NCBI GenBank assembly: GCA_903845065.1
Contig: CAIMWH010000152.1
Span: forward strand, 1 to 51,297
Source: an uncultured Rhodospirillales bacterium
GTDB taxonomy: Bacteria; Pseudomonadota; Alphaproteobacteria; Acetobacterales; Acetobacteraceae
Reading direction: 5' to 3'
Length of the DNA stretch: 51,297 nucleotides
Part shown: piece by piece, positions 1-10,791 of the stretch
Layout of the letters: every line of letters begins with the position of its first letter
Numbering within the stretch: position 1 is the stretch's first letter
Notes under the pieces: generated by a model
Told to the model about the DNA's origin: nothing
What the model saw: the letters and a program-made list of their open reading frames with translations, nothing else
Database searches by the model: none
Made by a program: the position numbers and the translations under genes

Positions 1-149
1 CAGTATCGTCGGACATGGCGGGTGTGGCTCGGCGCGTTCGCGTGGAAAGGATGGCTTCGACACCCAGTCCTTAAACGTGATCAACGCCTTACGCGACGCC
101 CGCCAGCGAATCCCTGCCACGCCGTGAATAAGATGGGCTAAAACGGCCT

Positions 150-371
150 GTGTCACGAAATATCAACTGGCGTCTTCGCGCCCAGGTTTTGATGCGCGAC
201 AGTGCAACCTGCGCTCTCTGCGGCAGAAGCCCCAAAGATGGTGTTCGTCTGCACATCGACCACGTTGTTCCATGGAGCAAGGGCGGAGAGACAACACTTT
301 CTAATCTAAGAGTCCTATGCGAGCAATGCAATATAGGCAAAAGCGACCTTTCCGAAGCCAATTCACTATGA
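150..371 (+). CDS. HNH endonuclease domain protein, short, possibly a remnant
   Basis: This 73-residue frame is almost entirely an HNH nuclease zinc-finger domain. CxxC knuckles (CALC near residue 21 and CEQC near residue 58) surround HIDHVVPWSKGG and NLRVLC, the betabeta-alpha metal core. The start is GTG. In frame, the codons before it still read like the lead-in of longer HNH proteins (KRPVSRN), but a TAA at 129-131 closes the frame. The gene is therefore either a stand-alone domain or the 3' end of a longer gene broken by a stop or frameshift. No good ribosome binding site is seen before the GTG. Another open frame (2-126) ends just upstream and is not recognisable. The surrounding DNA is clearly AT-richer than the rest of the window, which suggests transfer. 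Confidence 0.6.
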   Translation: MSRNINWRLRAQVLMRDSATCALCGRSPKDGVRLHIDHVVPWSKGGETTLSNLRVLCEQCNIGKSDLSEANSL

Positions 372-569
372 TTTTTTATGATAGTTCGGTTATATAGGGT
401 GACATTTGGCAAATTATTTATGATAGAGAATATTTATCTGGTGATGTGTCGCGACATCCATACGTCACTTGTAGGTCAGACTCTCCACGTTGGTGCCTCC
501 GGAGTCAGGCGGCGACATGCGCGCCCCATCGTGGGATGAAGGCGCCAATGCCACCCTGGAGCCCCTGAC
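372..569. other. AT-rich intergenic region
   Basis: This gap is unusually AT-rich for the window up to about 470. The nonamer TTATGATAG occurs twice (near 376 and 418), and TGTCGCGACA at 447-456 is a perfect 10-bp palindrome. No gene is seen. It probably carries the promoter of the DUF1028 gene and marks the edge of foreign DNA. Confidence 0.4.
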
Positions 570-1247
570 ATGACCTTCTCGCTGCTCGGCCGCTGCGCCC
601 GCACCGGCCAGTTCGGCGCCATCGTCACCACGTCGTCCATCGGCGTCGGTGCCCGCTGCGCTTTCGCCCGCGCCGGGGTGGGCGCCGCCCTCACCCAGCA
701 CCGCACCGATCCGCGGCTGGGTCCGGTGATGCTGGACCTGATGGCGAGCGGCCTCACTGGCCCCGAGGCGCTGGCCGGCACCGTCGCTGCCACGCCGCAC
801 CGCGACTGGCGCCAACTCGCCATCATCGACGCCGCCGGCCGCACCGCCGCTTTCACTGGCGCCCATGTCCGCCCGGCCCATGGCGAGGCGCACGGCACCG
901 ATTGCGTGGCCATCGGCAACATCATTCGCGACGGCGCCATGCCCGCCGTGATGGTGCGCGCCTTCGAGGCCGATCCGGCACTGCCCCTCGCCGCCCGCCT
1001 CGTCGCCGCCATCCAGGCCGGCGAAGCGGCCGGGGGCGAGATCGCGTCGGTTGCCTCGGCCGCGCTGCTGGTGGTGGATCGCGAGCGCTTCCCCTACGTC
1101 GATCTGCGAGTCGACGAACACGCGCGTCCGCTCGACGAACTGGCGCGGCTTTGGTCGGCGTATGCTCCGCAGGCTGATGACTACGTGCGGCGCGCAGTCG
1201 ATCCGGATGGTGCGGCGCTTTATGTCGCTCCGCCGGCGAAGGAATAA
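570..1247 (+). CDS. DUF1028 family protein (Ntn-hydrolase-like fold)
   Basis: 225 residues matching the DUF1028 family from its start: MTFSLLGRCARTGQFG, then a TSSIGVGARC stretch and a conserved GVGAALTQ block. Family members have an Ntn-hydrolase-like fold and often sit beside amidohydrolases or peptide and amide uptake genes; the exact reaction is unknown. The start is the ATG after TGGAG (about 555-559). There is no signal peptide, so it should be cytoplasmic. The gene stands alone, with AT-rich DNA upstream and a palindromic repeat immediately after its stop. Confidence 0.8.
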   Translation: MTFSLLGRCARTGQFGAIVTTSSIGVGARCAFARAGVGAALTQHRTDPRLGPVMLDLMASGLTGPEALAGTVAATPHRDWRQLAIIDAAGRTAAFTGAHVRPAHGEAHGTDCVAIGNIIRDGAMPAVMVRAFEADPALPLAARLVAAIQAGEAAGGEIASVASAALLVVDRERFPYVDLRVDEHARPLDELARLWSAYAPQADDYVRRAVDPDGAALYVAPPAKE

Positions 1248-1255
1248 GAGAAGGC

Positions 1256-1379
1256 AAGCGGTTCTTTTTTGCAAAAAAGAACCAAAAAATTTTATCCAAT
1301 GGCTTCGCCCCTCTCTCCGGTGAGAGCGGCGAAGCCATTGGATAAAATTTTTTGCTTCTTTTTTCAAAAAGAAGCGCTT
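1256..1379. repeat. Nested palindromic intergenic repeat with A/T hairpins
   Basis: Two near-identical arms of about 52 nt lie in inverted orientation (1256-1308 and 1329-1379). Between them is a small CTCTC-CGGT-GAGAG hairpin. Each arm holds its own T6/A6 hairpin: the left one (1260-1283) is a perfect 24-nt palindrome and the right one (1354-1375) is nearly perfect. The outer arms share AAAAAATTTTATCCAATGG without mismatch. The element can fold as one long stem with two side hairpins. It sits between the DUF1028 gene and the gcv leader. The A/T-rich hairpins resemble intergenic repeats I associate with Acetobacteraceae, but I have not checked this. Confidence 0.85.
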
Positions 1380-1393
1380 CCCTCCTCCCCCGC

Positions 1394-1422
1394 TTGAACG
1401 CAGCGCCGCGAGCGTCCATGAT
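1394..1422 (+). promoter_or_regulatory. Possible sigma70-type promoter of the gcv operon
   Basis: TTGAAC (1394-1399) and CATGAT (1417-1422) are separated by 17 nt. Each matches the consensus at four of six positions. Transcription would start near 1429, about 15 nt before the first riboswitch helix, which fits the leader architecture. This is inference from sequence only. Confidence 0.35.
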
Positions 1423-1443
1423 GCGCGGGTTCAATCTATCCCA

Positions 1444-1660
1444 GGCGGGAGAGATGTGGTGCGCGCCCCAAGCGGGCACCGCCGCCGAAGGCGCAACCGG
1501 CCCCCGGAAACGCTCAGGCACAAAGGACCGCCACGGGAGTAAGGATCTCTGGAAAGCCGGCCTCCGGGACACCATCCCGATGGGCCGCACCGACGGAGTA
1601 AGGGTGCCCTCCCAGCCGGGATGGCGCGTGAATCTCTCAGGTTCCGTGACAGAGGGGGGT
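1444..1660 (+). ncRNA. Tandem glycine riboswitch
   Basis: The leader of gcvT carries two consecutive glycine aptamers. The first (about 1444-1560) shows GCCGAAGGCGCAACC, then GGAAACGCTCAGGC and AAAGGACCG. The second (about 1561-1660) shows CCGACGGAGTAAGG, then GTGAATCTCTCAGG and GACAGAGGGG. These are the conserved aptamer cores in their usual order, joined by a short linker. Glycine-binding tandem riboswitches are known to control gcv operons, typically switching expression on when glycine is abundant. Between the second aptamer and the gcvT start, a CCTGCCG/CGGCGGG hairpin (about 1666-1689) is a candidate expression platform. Confidence 0.93.
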
Positions 1661-1710
1661 CGCTCCTGCCGGCATTCCGTCGGCGGGCGACCTTCGTGCG
1701 GAGCCTTGCC

Positions 1711-2817
1711 ATGTCCGAAGACACCCTGCTCACCACCCCGCTTGACGCGTTGCATCGCGAACTCGGCGGCAAGATGGTGCCGTTCGCGGGCTACGCCATG
1801 CCGGTGCAATACCCCGCCGGCATCCTCACGGAACATCTGCATTGCCGCGCCCAGGCCGCGCTGTTCGATGTCTCGCATATGGGCCAGGCCAGCCTGCACG
1901 GCGCCGGCGCGGCCGCGGCACTGGAGGCCCTGGTGCCCGGCGACATGGTGGGCCTCAAGCCCGGCCGCCAGCGCTACACCCTGCTGACCACCCCCGCCGG
2001 CACCATCCTCGATGACCTCATGGTGGCCAACGCCGGGGATGAGCGCCTGTTCCTGGTGGTGAACGCCAGCCGCAAGCACGTCGACCTGCCGCATATCGAG
2101 GCGCACTTGCCGGCCGGCGTCACCCTCGAACGCCATGACGACCGCGCGCTGCTGGCCCTACAAGGCCCCGCCGCCGTGACGGTGCTGGCCCGCCTCGCGC
2201 CCGCGGTTGCCGCCATGCCGTTCATGGGCTTTGCCGCCGTCACGCTGCTCGGCGCCGCCTGCTTCGTCTCCCGCTCCGGCTACACCGGGGAGGACGGCTA
2301 CGAAATCTCAGTGCCCGCCGGCCGCGCCGTCGATCTCGCCCGCGCCCTGCTCGCCGAGCCCGAGGTGATGCCCGCCGGCCTCGGCGCGCGCGACAGCCTG
2401 CGCCTGGAAGCCGGGCTGTGCCTCTACGGCAACGATATCGACGAAACCACCAACCCCATCGAGGCCGGCCTCACCTGGGTGATCCAGAAGCGCCACAAGC
2501 TGGCGTGGGATTTCATCGGCGCCGGCCCGATCCGTGACATGCTGGATAACGGCCCGCCCCGCCTGCGCGTCGGCATCCAGCCCGATGGGCGTGCCCCGGC
2601 GCGTGGCCATACCGACATTCTCGGGCCGGACGGCGCCGTGGTCGGCCAGATCACCTCGGGCGGCTTCGGCCCCTCCTGCAATGCCCCGGTCGCCATGGGC
2701 TACGTGCGGCGCGATCTCGCCGCCGATGGCACCGCCGTTTCGCTGATGGTGCGCGGCAAGCCATTGCCCGCCCGCGTCGCCCCCCTGCCGTTTTTCCCCC
2801 ACCGCTACGTTCGCTGA
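1711..2817 (+). CDS. gcvT: Glycine cleavage system T protein (aminomethyltransferase)
   Basis: GcvT takes the aminomethyl group from lipoyl-GcvH, releases ammonia and makes 5,10-methylenetetrahydrofolate. The 368-residue length is normal. Visible family features are the N-terminal [28 protein letters not shown], the folate-site GYTGEDGYE and [16 protein letters not shown] chose ATG 1711 because the longer frame opening at 1621 starts inside the riboswitch aptamer, so those 30 residues would not be real. GGAG lies about 8 nt upstream. It is the first gene of gcvT-gcvH-gcvP, with 13 nt to gcvH. Confidence 0.96.
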   Translation: MSEDTLLTTPLDALHRELGGKMVPFAGYAMPVQYPAGILTEHLHCRAQAALFDVSHMGQASLHGAGAAAALEALVPGDMVGLKPGRQRYTLLTTPAGTILDDLMVANAGDERLFLVVNASRKHVDLPHIEAHLPAGVTLERHDDRALLALQGPAAVTVLARLAPAVAAMPFMGFAAVTLLGAACFVSRSGYTGEDGYEISVPAGRAVDLARALLAEPEVMPAGLGARDSLRLEAGLCLYGNDIDETTNPIEAGLTWVIQKRHKLAWDFIGAGPIRDMLDNGPPRLRVGIQPDGRAPARGHTDILGPDGAVVGQITSGGFGPSCNAPVAMGYVRRDLAADGTAVSLMVRGKPLPARVAPLPFFPHRYVR

Positions 2818-2830
2818 AGGAAGCCGCCGA

Positions 2831-3204
2831 ATGTCCGATCTCCGTTTCACCAAGGACCATGAATGGGTGCGCCTCGAAGGCGGCGTCGCCACCGTTGGGA
2901 TCACCGACCACGCGCAGGAAGCGCTGGGGGACGTGGTGTTCGTCGAACTGCCCGAACCCGGCCGTGAGGTCGAGGAAGGCGAGGCCTGCGCCGTGGTCGA
3001 AAGCGTCAAGGCGGCGTCGGACGTTTATTCGCCGCTGACCGGACGGGTTACCGAGGTGAACAACGCCATCGTGGACGACCCCGCTTTGGTGAACCGCGCG
3101 CCGGACGGCGAGGGCTGGTTCTTCAAGCTGGCACTGGCCGACGAGGCCGCTTTCGCCGGGCTGATGGATGAAGCGGGCTACAAGGCATTCCTGGAGACCA
3201 ACTG

Positions 3205-3205
<1 letters not shown>
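2831..3205 (+). CDS. gcvH: Glycine cleavage system H protein
   Basis: GcvH is the lipoylated shuttle between the P, T and L proteins. The 124-residue protein has the family start ([15 protein letters not shown]), the [12 protein letters not shown] loop and the lipoylation motif ESVKAASD, with the modified lysine at about residue 60. A GGAAG ribosome binding site lies 8-10 nt upstream. Its TGA overlaps the ATG of gcvP by one base, so the two are translationally coupled. The L protein (lipoamide dehydrogenase) is not in this window and is probably shared with the 2-oxoacid dehydrogenases. Confidence 0.97.
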
Positions 3206-6075
<2,870 letters not shown>

Positions 6076-6079
6076 CGCC

Positions 6080-6265
6080 TCAGGCCGCCGCTTCGTCCTC
6101 GGGATGGAGCGGCGGCAGCACGCGGCGGAGGTATTCCGACCACGCGCCGGTCAACACTTCGCGCGGCGAGCGCAGCATGTGCTCATCATCGGCGAGCAAT
6201 TCGGGCGCCACATCCACATAGATCGGATACGGCTGGACGGTCTGCGGGGCCGGCTGGATCATCAT
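6080..6265 (-). CDS. Small hypothetical protein, 61 residues
   Basis: I do not recognise the family. I regard the gene as real because a perfect AGGAGG (6273-6278, minus strand) lies 7 nt before the ATG and the frame fills the gap after gcvP. The product is acidic and proline-rich at both ends (MMIQPAPQTVQPYPIYVD at the start) with a central ELLADDEHMLRSPRE segment likely to be helical. It has no membrane segment or cysteine. It converges on gcvP and is divergent from the TPR lipoprotein, so it has its own promoter in the 6280-6443 gap. Confidence 0.6.
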   Translation of the reverse strand: MMIQPAPQTVQPYPIYVDVAPELLADDEHMLRSPREVLTGAWSEYLRRVLPPLHPEDEAAA

Positions 6266-6443
6266 CGGAAGGCCTCCTGCTCAGGCTGTGGGCGGTGCAC
6301 GGAGTGTGCCGTCAAGAAGTTTACGAACCATAAAGCGCCCTGGATGTGGCGCGGAGTGATGTTCGTCACCAATTCAGCCTGCATCACGTCGCAATCATGT
6401 CCTTGGCGTGGCACAACCCCGAACGCGCTGATAAGGTCGTGAC

Positions 6444-8126
6444 ATGCACCATCTCCCGTCGCTCCGCCGCTCGATCCTCCTTGCCCTGTCGCTGCTGTCG
6501 GCATGTGCCGCGGCGGACCCGGGGACGAAGGCCGCCACCGCCGGCGAAAGTATCGGCCCTGGCGTTGCCGCGGCTTTCCTCACCGGCCGGTTCGCCGCCT
6601 CGCAGAGCGATAACGATTTCGCCTCGATGCAGTTCCTGCGGGCCCTCGGCGCCGACCCAGGTAACACCGAGTTGCGCCAGCAGGCCTTCATCACCGCTCT
6701 GCTCGCCGGGCGGCCCGAGGCCGTGCGCCTCGCCCAGATGATGCCGGACGACCAGACCGCCCTGCTGCTGCTGGCCGGGGCGGATGCCAAGGCCGGGCGG
6801 TGGGAACAGGTGGAGACCCGCTTCGCCGAACTGCCGCGCCAGGGCCTCGCGCAGATACTGCAACCGCTCCTGGTCGCCTGGGCGCAGGCCGGCGAGGGAC
6901 GCACGGACGTGGCGCTCGCCGGCCTGTCCGCCGCGCCCGATGCCCAGCGCCTGCGCGCCCTCTATGCCCTGCATGGCGCAATGATCGCCGACCTGGGCAA
7001 GAAAACCGCCGAGGCGGCGCGGCTCTACCGCATCGCGGTGCTGGAATACGGCGGCACAGACCTGCAACTCGCCCGCCAGGTGGCATCCTGGCAGATGCGC
7101 CAGGGCCAGGTGGACGAAGCCAAGCAGACCCTCGCCACCCTCGCCACCGCCAGCCCCGACATCAACATCGCGCTCGACGGCTTGCAGGCCAACATGAGCG
7201 AACGGCAGATCCGCAACGCCGCCGATGGCATTGCCGAGACCTACCTCACCCTGGCCGCCGCCCTGCGCGGGCAGGAACGGGCGGCGTTCTCGCTGATCCT
7301 GGTGAAGCTCGCGCTTGACCTGCGGCCGGACATGACCGGCGCCCGCCTGCTCGCGGCCGATCTCTACGAGAACCGCACCAAGCCCGCCCTCGCGCTCGCC
7401 ACGCTCGACGCGGTGCCGTCCTCGGACCCTCTGGCCCCGCTGGTGCGGCTGCGCCAGGTGGGCTTGATGGATCGCCTCGGCAACAGCACCGGCGCGCTCC
7501 AGATGCTCGACCAGCTCGCCCAGGCGATGCCCAACCGGGCGGAAATCGCCACCGCGCAGGGCGACCTGCTGCGCCAGAAGAAGCGCTTCAACGAGGCTGT
7601 GGCAGCCTATGACCGTGCCATCGCCCTGCTCGGCCAGCCGCCGGCGCGCTCGAGCTGGCCGATCTACTACAACCGCGGCATCGCCCTCGATCGCGCCAAG
7701 CTGTGGACCCGCGCCGAGGCCGACTTCCTGCTCGCGCTCGAATTGCAGCCGGAGCAGCCCTTCGTGATGAACTACCTCGGCTATTCCTGGACCGAGCAGG
7801 GCCGCAACCTCGCCCGCGCACGGGACATGATCGAGCGGGCGGTGCAGCTTCGCCCCAATGACGGCGAGATCGCCGACAGCCTCGGGTGGGTGCTGTTCCG
7901 CCAGGGCGATGTGCGTGGTGCGATCAAATACCTCGAACGCGCCGTGGAGATGGAGCCCGAGGACGCGACCATCAACGGGCATCTCGGCGATATCTACTGG
8001 GCCGCCGGGCGCAAGCTCGAAGCCCAGTTCCAGTGGCGCCGGGCGCTGACGCTGAAGCCCGACGAGGAGGAAATCCCCAAGTTCGAGGCCAAGCTGCGCG
8101 ATGCGCGGGGCACGACCGTTCAGTAG
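6444..8126 (+). CDS. TPR-repeat lipoprotein
   Basis: A 560-residue protein with a lipoprotein signal: hydrophobic residues 11-18, then the lipobox LSAC with the lipidated cysteine at about 21. It should sit in the periplasm on a membrane. The rest is alpha-helical. Tetratricopeptide repeats are clearest from about 355 to 545 (for example [20 protein letters not shown], then [20 protein letters not shown] and [15 protein letters not shown]-type units). Such proteins act as assembly scaffolds; the partner is not evident here. It is followed after 20 nt by ispE, an arrangement I believe is common in alphaproteobacteria, so the two are probably cotranscribed. Confidence 0.85.
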   Translation: MHHLPSLRRSILLALSLLSACAAADPGTKAATAGESIGPGVAAAFLTGRFAASQSDNDFASMQFLRALGADPGNTELRQQAFITALLAGRPEAVRLAQMMPDDQTALLLLAGADAKAGRWEQVETRFAELPRQGLAQILQPLLVAWAQAGEGRTDVALAGLSAAPDAQRLRALYALHGAMIADLGKKTAEAARLYRIAVLEYGGTDLQLARQVASWQMRQGQVDEAKQTLATLATASPDINIALDGLQANMSERQIRNAADGIAETYLTLAAALRGQERAAFSLILVKLALDLRPDMTGARLLAADLYENRTKPALALATLDAVPSSDPLAPLVRLRQVGLMDRLGNSTGALQMLDQLAQAMPNRAEIATAQGDLLRQKKRFNEAVAAYDRAIALLGQPPARSSWPIYYNRGIALDRAKLWTRAEADFLLALELQPEQPFVMNYLGYSWTEQGRNLARARDMIERAVQLRPNDGEIADSLGWVLFRQGDVRGAIKYLERAVEMEPEDATINGHLGDIYWAAGRKLEAQFQWRRALTLKPDEEEIPKFEAKLRDARGTTVQ

Positions 8127-8146
8127 CGGCGCCCAGTAGACACGTC

Positions 8147-9004
8147 ATGCAGGCCAGCGAGGCGGCGCCCGCCAAGATCAACCTGTTCCTCCACGTCACC
8201 GGGCGGCGGGCGGACGGGTATCATCTGCTCGACAGCCTGGTGGTGTTCGCCGCGCATGGTGACGTGCTGCAGGCGCGTGCCGCGCCCGGGCTGAGCCTGG
8301 AGATCGACGGGCCGTTCGGCGGCGCCCTGCAAGCCGAGGCCGACAACCTGGTGCTGCGCGCGGCGCGCGGGCTGGCAGCCGAGGCCGGCATCGTGCCCAA
8401 CGCGGCGCTGCGGCTGACCAAGAACCTGCCGGTGGCCTCCGGCATCGGCGGCGGCTCGGCCGATGCGGCGGCCGCGTTGCGGCTGCTCGCGCGGCTGTGG
8501 AACGTCGCCCCCGCCTCCCCTGCCCTCGCGCTGGCCCTCGGGGCGGACGTGCCGGTGTGCCTGTCCGGCCGGCCCACCCGCATGCAGGGGATCGGCGAGA
8601 CCTTGCTGCCGGCGCCGGGGCTGCCGGATTTCGGGCTGGTGCTGGTGAACCTCGGCGTGGCGGTGGCGACGCCGGCGGTGTTCCGTGCCCGCGCCGGCGG
8701 CTTCACCCCGCCTGCCGCGTTGCCCGCCGCCTGGCCCGATGCCGCGGCGCTAGCGGCCGGCCTGGCAGCCTGCGTGAATGATCTCGAAGCCCCCGCCATC
8801 GGCCTCGCCCCGGTGATCGGCGAGGTGCTCGCTACCCTGCGGGCAGTGCCCGGCAGCCTGCTCGCCCGCATGAGCGGATCGGGCGCCACCTGCTTCGCTT
8901 TGTTCGCCTCCGGGGCCGAAGCCGCGGCAGCGGCGAAAAATATCCGCCGCCAGGGCTGGTGGACCTGGGGCGGTGGGGTTGCGGACAGCGCCGCCGCGAC
9001 CTAA
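8147..9004 (+). CDS. ispE: 4-diphosphocytidyl-2-C-methyl-D-erythritol kinase
   Basis: IspE phosphorylates CDP-methylerythritol in the MEP route to isoprenoids. It is a GHMP kinase of 285 residues. Visible are the N-terminal [20 protein letters not shown], the ATP-binding [17 protein letters not shown] (about 97-113) and the C-terminal [12 protein letters not shown] loop. The start at ATG 8147 restores the family N-terminus; the longer upstream frame would run into the TPR gene. It ends 12 nt before tRNA-Gln. Confidence 0.95.
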   Translation: MQASEAAPAKINLFLHVTGRRADGYHLLDSLVVFAAHGDVLQARAAPGLSLEIDGPFGGALQAEADNLVLRAARGLAAEAGIVPNAALRLTKNLPVASGIGGGSADAAAALRLLARLWNVAPASPALALALGADVPVCLSGRPTRMQGIGETLLPAPGLPDFGLVLVNLGVAVATPAVFRARAGGFTPPAALPAAWPDAAALAAGLAACVNDLEAPAIGLAPVIGEVLATLRAVPGSLLARMSGSGATCFALFASGAEAAAAAKNIRRQGWWTWGGGVADSAAAT

Positions 9005-9016
9005 TCAGGGCGGGAT

Positions 9017-9091
9017 TGGGGCGTCGCCAAGCGGTAAGGCAGCGGATTTTGATTCCGCCATGCGGAGGTTCGATCCCTCCCGCCCCAGCCA
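9017..9091 (+). tRNA. tRNA-Gln (anticodon TTG)
   Basis: A full cloverleaf is present. The acceptor TGGGGCG pairs with CGCCCCA. The D arm is GCCAAGCGGTAAGGC. The anticodon stem GCGGA/TCCGC has loop TTTTGAT, so the anticodon is TTG. The T arm is GGAGG-TTCGATC-CCTCC. The discriminator G is followed by an encoded CCA. It reads CAA/CAG glutamine codons. Confidence 0.97.
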
Positions 9092-9271
9092 TCCTCCGCA
9101 GACCGCGATTTTCCGCGAAACCCAGGGGCGGCCACGCCCCCGGCGCCCGCGTGGCGAGGCAAATCAATAATTCACGGTTAAAATAACGCACATTTAAGTA
9201 GACGTACTTAATGGAGAAATTACGGAAGTCATGCATTATCAAGCGGTAGATGCAAAAGGAAATCCGCTCCA
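9092..9271. other. AT-richer gap after tRNA-Gln with two dyads
   Basis: The gap holds a GGGGCG-GCCA-CGCCCC hairpin (9125-9140), a possible weak terminator without a T run, then a sharp switch to AT-rich DNA. A perfect dyad TTAAGTA-GACG-TACTTAA (9194-9211) lies about 60 nt before the next gene and looks like an operator. No coding frame is convincing. Confidence 0.45.
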
Positions 9272-9526
9272 ATGCGCCTAGATGATGCAGAGTTGCAACT
9301 CAATCAGGCGTTGCATGTTATCCAGTCGATACAAGAGATGCGGGAAAAACATGCTTCTGCCTACTGGTTGCACGCCAAGAGCGCGGCGTTTGTGATCCGC
9401 CGGCACGAAGTGGAGATGGCACGATATACCACCGACCTCGAGGCGGCCCTCGCCCTGATGACCCTGATCACCTCAGGCGGCGCAACGCTGGAGGAGGCGC
9501 TGGAGCATCGACTGATGGCGTGGTGA
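9272..9526 (+). CDS. Small hypothetical protein, 84 residues
   Basis: Not recognised. The product is helical and amphipathic throughout (MRLDDAELQLNQALHVIQ..., ending ATLEEALEHRLMAW), with no signal, cysteine or membrane segment. AAGGA lies about 9 nt before the ATG. The first codons are less GC-biased than neighbouring genes, in keeping with the AT-rich DNA upstream. It may be a recent arrival beside the tRNA gene. A perfect dyad upstream (9194-9211) could regulate it. Confidence 0.55.
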   Translation: MRLDDAELQLNQALHVIQSIQEMREKHASAYWLHAKSAAFVIRRHEVEMARYTTDLEAALALMTLITSGGATLEEALEHRLMAW

Positions 9527-9547
9527 CAAAATAATCGACGCCGCGCC

Positions 9548-9781
9548 TCACATCCCGGCGCCGTGCGGCACCTTGCGCGCCACCACAACGCCCGATACCG
9601 CAAGCCGGTCCAGCACCGCGGATGCCGCCACCCCGGCCAGATGACATTCGGCGAGACGGCTGAGTTGCCCGCCTCCGGCCTGGAGCGCGGCACGCAGCAC
9701 CGTCAGCGCCTCATCCTCGGACAATGCTTCGAGGTCGGTGCGCGGCAGGTCAGCGAAGGGGAGCAGCGGAGAGTGCGGCAT
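9548..9781 (-). CDS. Small hypothetical protein, 77 residues
   Basis: Not recognised. The minus-strand frame gives a soluble, plausible protein with an acidic helical half (DLEALSEDEALTVLRAAL) and a hydrophobic helical half (HLAGVAASAVLDRLAVSG). The overlapping plus-strand frame is arginine- and histidine-rich and looks like a shadow. The ribosome binding site is weak, so confidence is moderate. It converges on the 9272-9526 gene and diverges from msrA. Confidence 0.5.
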   Translation of the reverse strand: MPHSPLLPFADLPRTDLEALSEDEALTVLRAALQAGGGQLSRLAECHLAGVAASAVLDRLAVSGVVVARKVPHGAGM

Positions 9782-9918
9782 GGCCGCAGCTTAGGAGAAC
9801 ATTAAGGGAACATCAAGCCTGATCGGATACGACGGCCAACGCCGCGCGCATGGCTTCCGTTGCCGCGGTTCGTCCCTATATTCACCCCGCGTGCCTACCA
9901 CTGCCAAGGGAACCGGCC

Positions 9919-10623
9919 ATGACATTGCGCCCATCAAGCACCCGCCGCGCCGCCATCGCCGGCAGCCTGCTGGCCCTCATCGGGCTGGCCCGGCAAGGCC
10001 GCGCGGAGGTCGCCCACGTCATCCCGGCACCGGCGGCCGACGAGGCGCCTGGCGTTGCCGCCCAGGAAGTCGCGGTGTTCGCCGGCGGCTGTTTCTGGGG
10101 CGTCCAGGGGGTCTACCAGCACGTCACCGGGGTGCTCCGCGCGGTGTCCGGCTATGCCGGCGGCGAGGAAAAGACCGCCTATTACAGCGCCGTCGGCCGC
10201 GGCACCACCGGGCACGCCGAATCCGTCGAGGTGACGTTCGATCCGCGCCTGATCAGCCACGGCAGGCTGCTGCAGATCTATTTCTCGGTGGCGCATGACC
10301 CCACCCAGCTCAACCGCCAGGGCCCCGACACCGGCCCGCAGTATCGCTCCACCCTGTTCGTGCGCAACGCCGAGCAGGCCCGGGTGGCGAAGGCCTACAT
10401 CGCCCAGCTTGACGCCGCCAAGGTGTTCCCCACCCGCATCGTCACCACCATCGAGACCGACCGCGCCTTCTATCCCGCCGAGGACTACCATCAGGACTAC
10501 CTGACGATGAACCCGACGAACCCGTACATCGTCTACAATGACCTGCCCAAGATCGACGAACTCAAGCGCCTGTTCGCGACGGTGTATCGCGAGAAGCCGG
10601 TGCTGGTGGCGGCATCCGGCTGA
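9919..10623 (+). CDS. msrA: Exported peptide-methionine (S)-S-oxide reductase MsrA
   Basis: MsrA repairs methionine-S-sulfoxide in proteins. The GGCFWG motif places the nucleophilic cysteine at about residue 58, followed by GYAGG, the TGHAESVEV block and DPTQLNRQGPDTGPQYRS. With the start at ATG 9919 (AAGGGA about 7 nt upstream), the first 29 residues form an export signal with twin arginines (STRRAAIAG) and a hydrophobic run. The enzyme is thus probably periplasmic. No second cysteine exists in the 234 residues, so there is no internal resolving cysteine and an external reductant must regenerate it. A TATATT -10-like box lies at 9877-9882. Confidence 0.9.
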   Translation: MTLRPSSTRRAAIAGSLLALIGLARQGRAEVAHVIPAPAADEAPGVAAQEVAVFAGGCFWGVQGVYQHVTGVLRAVSGYAGGEEKTAYYSAVGRGTTGHAESVEVTFDPRLISHGRLLQIYFSVAHDPTQLNRQGPDTGPQYRSTLFVRNAEQARVAKAYIAQLDAAKVFPTRIVTTIETDRAFYPAEDYHQDYLTMNPTNPYIVYNDLPKIDELKRLFATVYREKPVLVAASG

Positions 10624-10632
10624 CCTTCCGGG

Positions 10633-10656
10633 CGTTATGCTGATTTCAGCATAGCC
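10633..10656. promoter_or_regulatory. ModE-like inverted repeat, site A
   Basis: CGTTAT, 12 nt, then ATAGCC (inverted half-site GGCTAT). The core TATGCTGA-TT-TCAGCATA is a perfect dyad. It lies between msrA and the aldehyde dehydrogenase gene, about 135 nt before the latter. It shares half-sites and spacing with four other sites near the two modA-type genes. It could alternatively be a small terminator hairpin for msrA, although no T run follows. Confidence 0.4.
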
Positions 10657-10791
10657 ATGCGCTGACAACATGGCAAAGTCCGCGAATCCGGGCGGTTGAT
10701 CCGGATCGCGCGGCTTCTCCAATCGTCGTATCCATGTGAACATAACCTATCGCCCGGCTGACGCGTGTGCCGGCAACAGGAGGAATCCACC

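Noticed and set aside
1621-1710. Upstream in-frame start for gcvT
   Set aside because: The ATG at 1621 is inside the second glycine aptamer; ATG 1711 gives the normal family N-terminus.
6408-6435. Possible sigma54 promoter (TGGCAC) before the TPR lipoprotein gene
   Set aside because: No TTGC-type -12 element at the required spacing.
9017-9530. attL/attR pair at tRNA-Gln
   Set aside because: No second copy of the tRNA 3' end could be found in the following sequence.
10724-10747. Sixth ModE-like site before the aldehyde dehydrogenase
   Set aside because: The right half ATAACC is good, but the left half at the right spacing (CGTCGT) has two mismatches; too weak to count.
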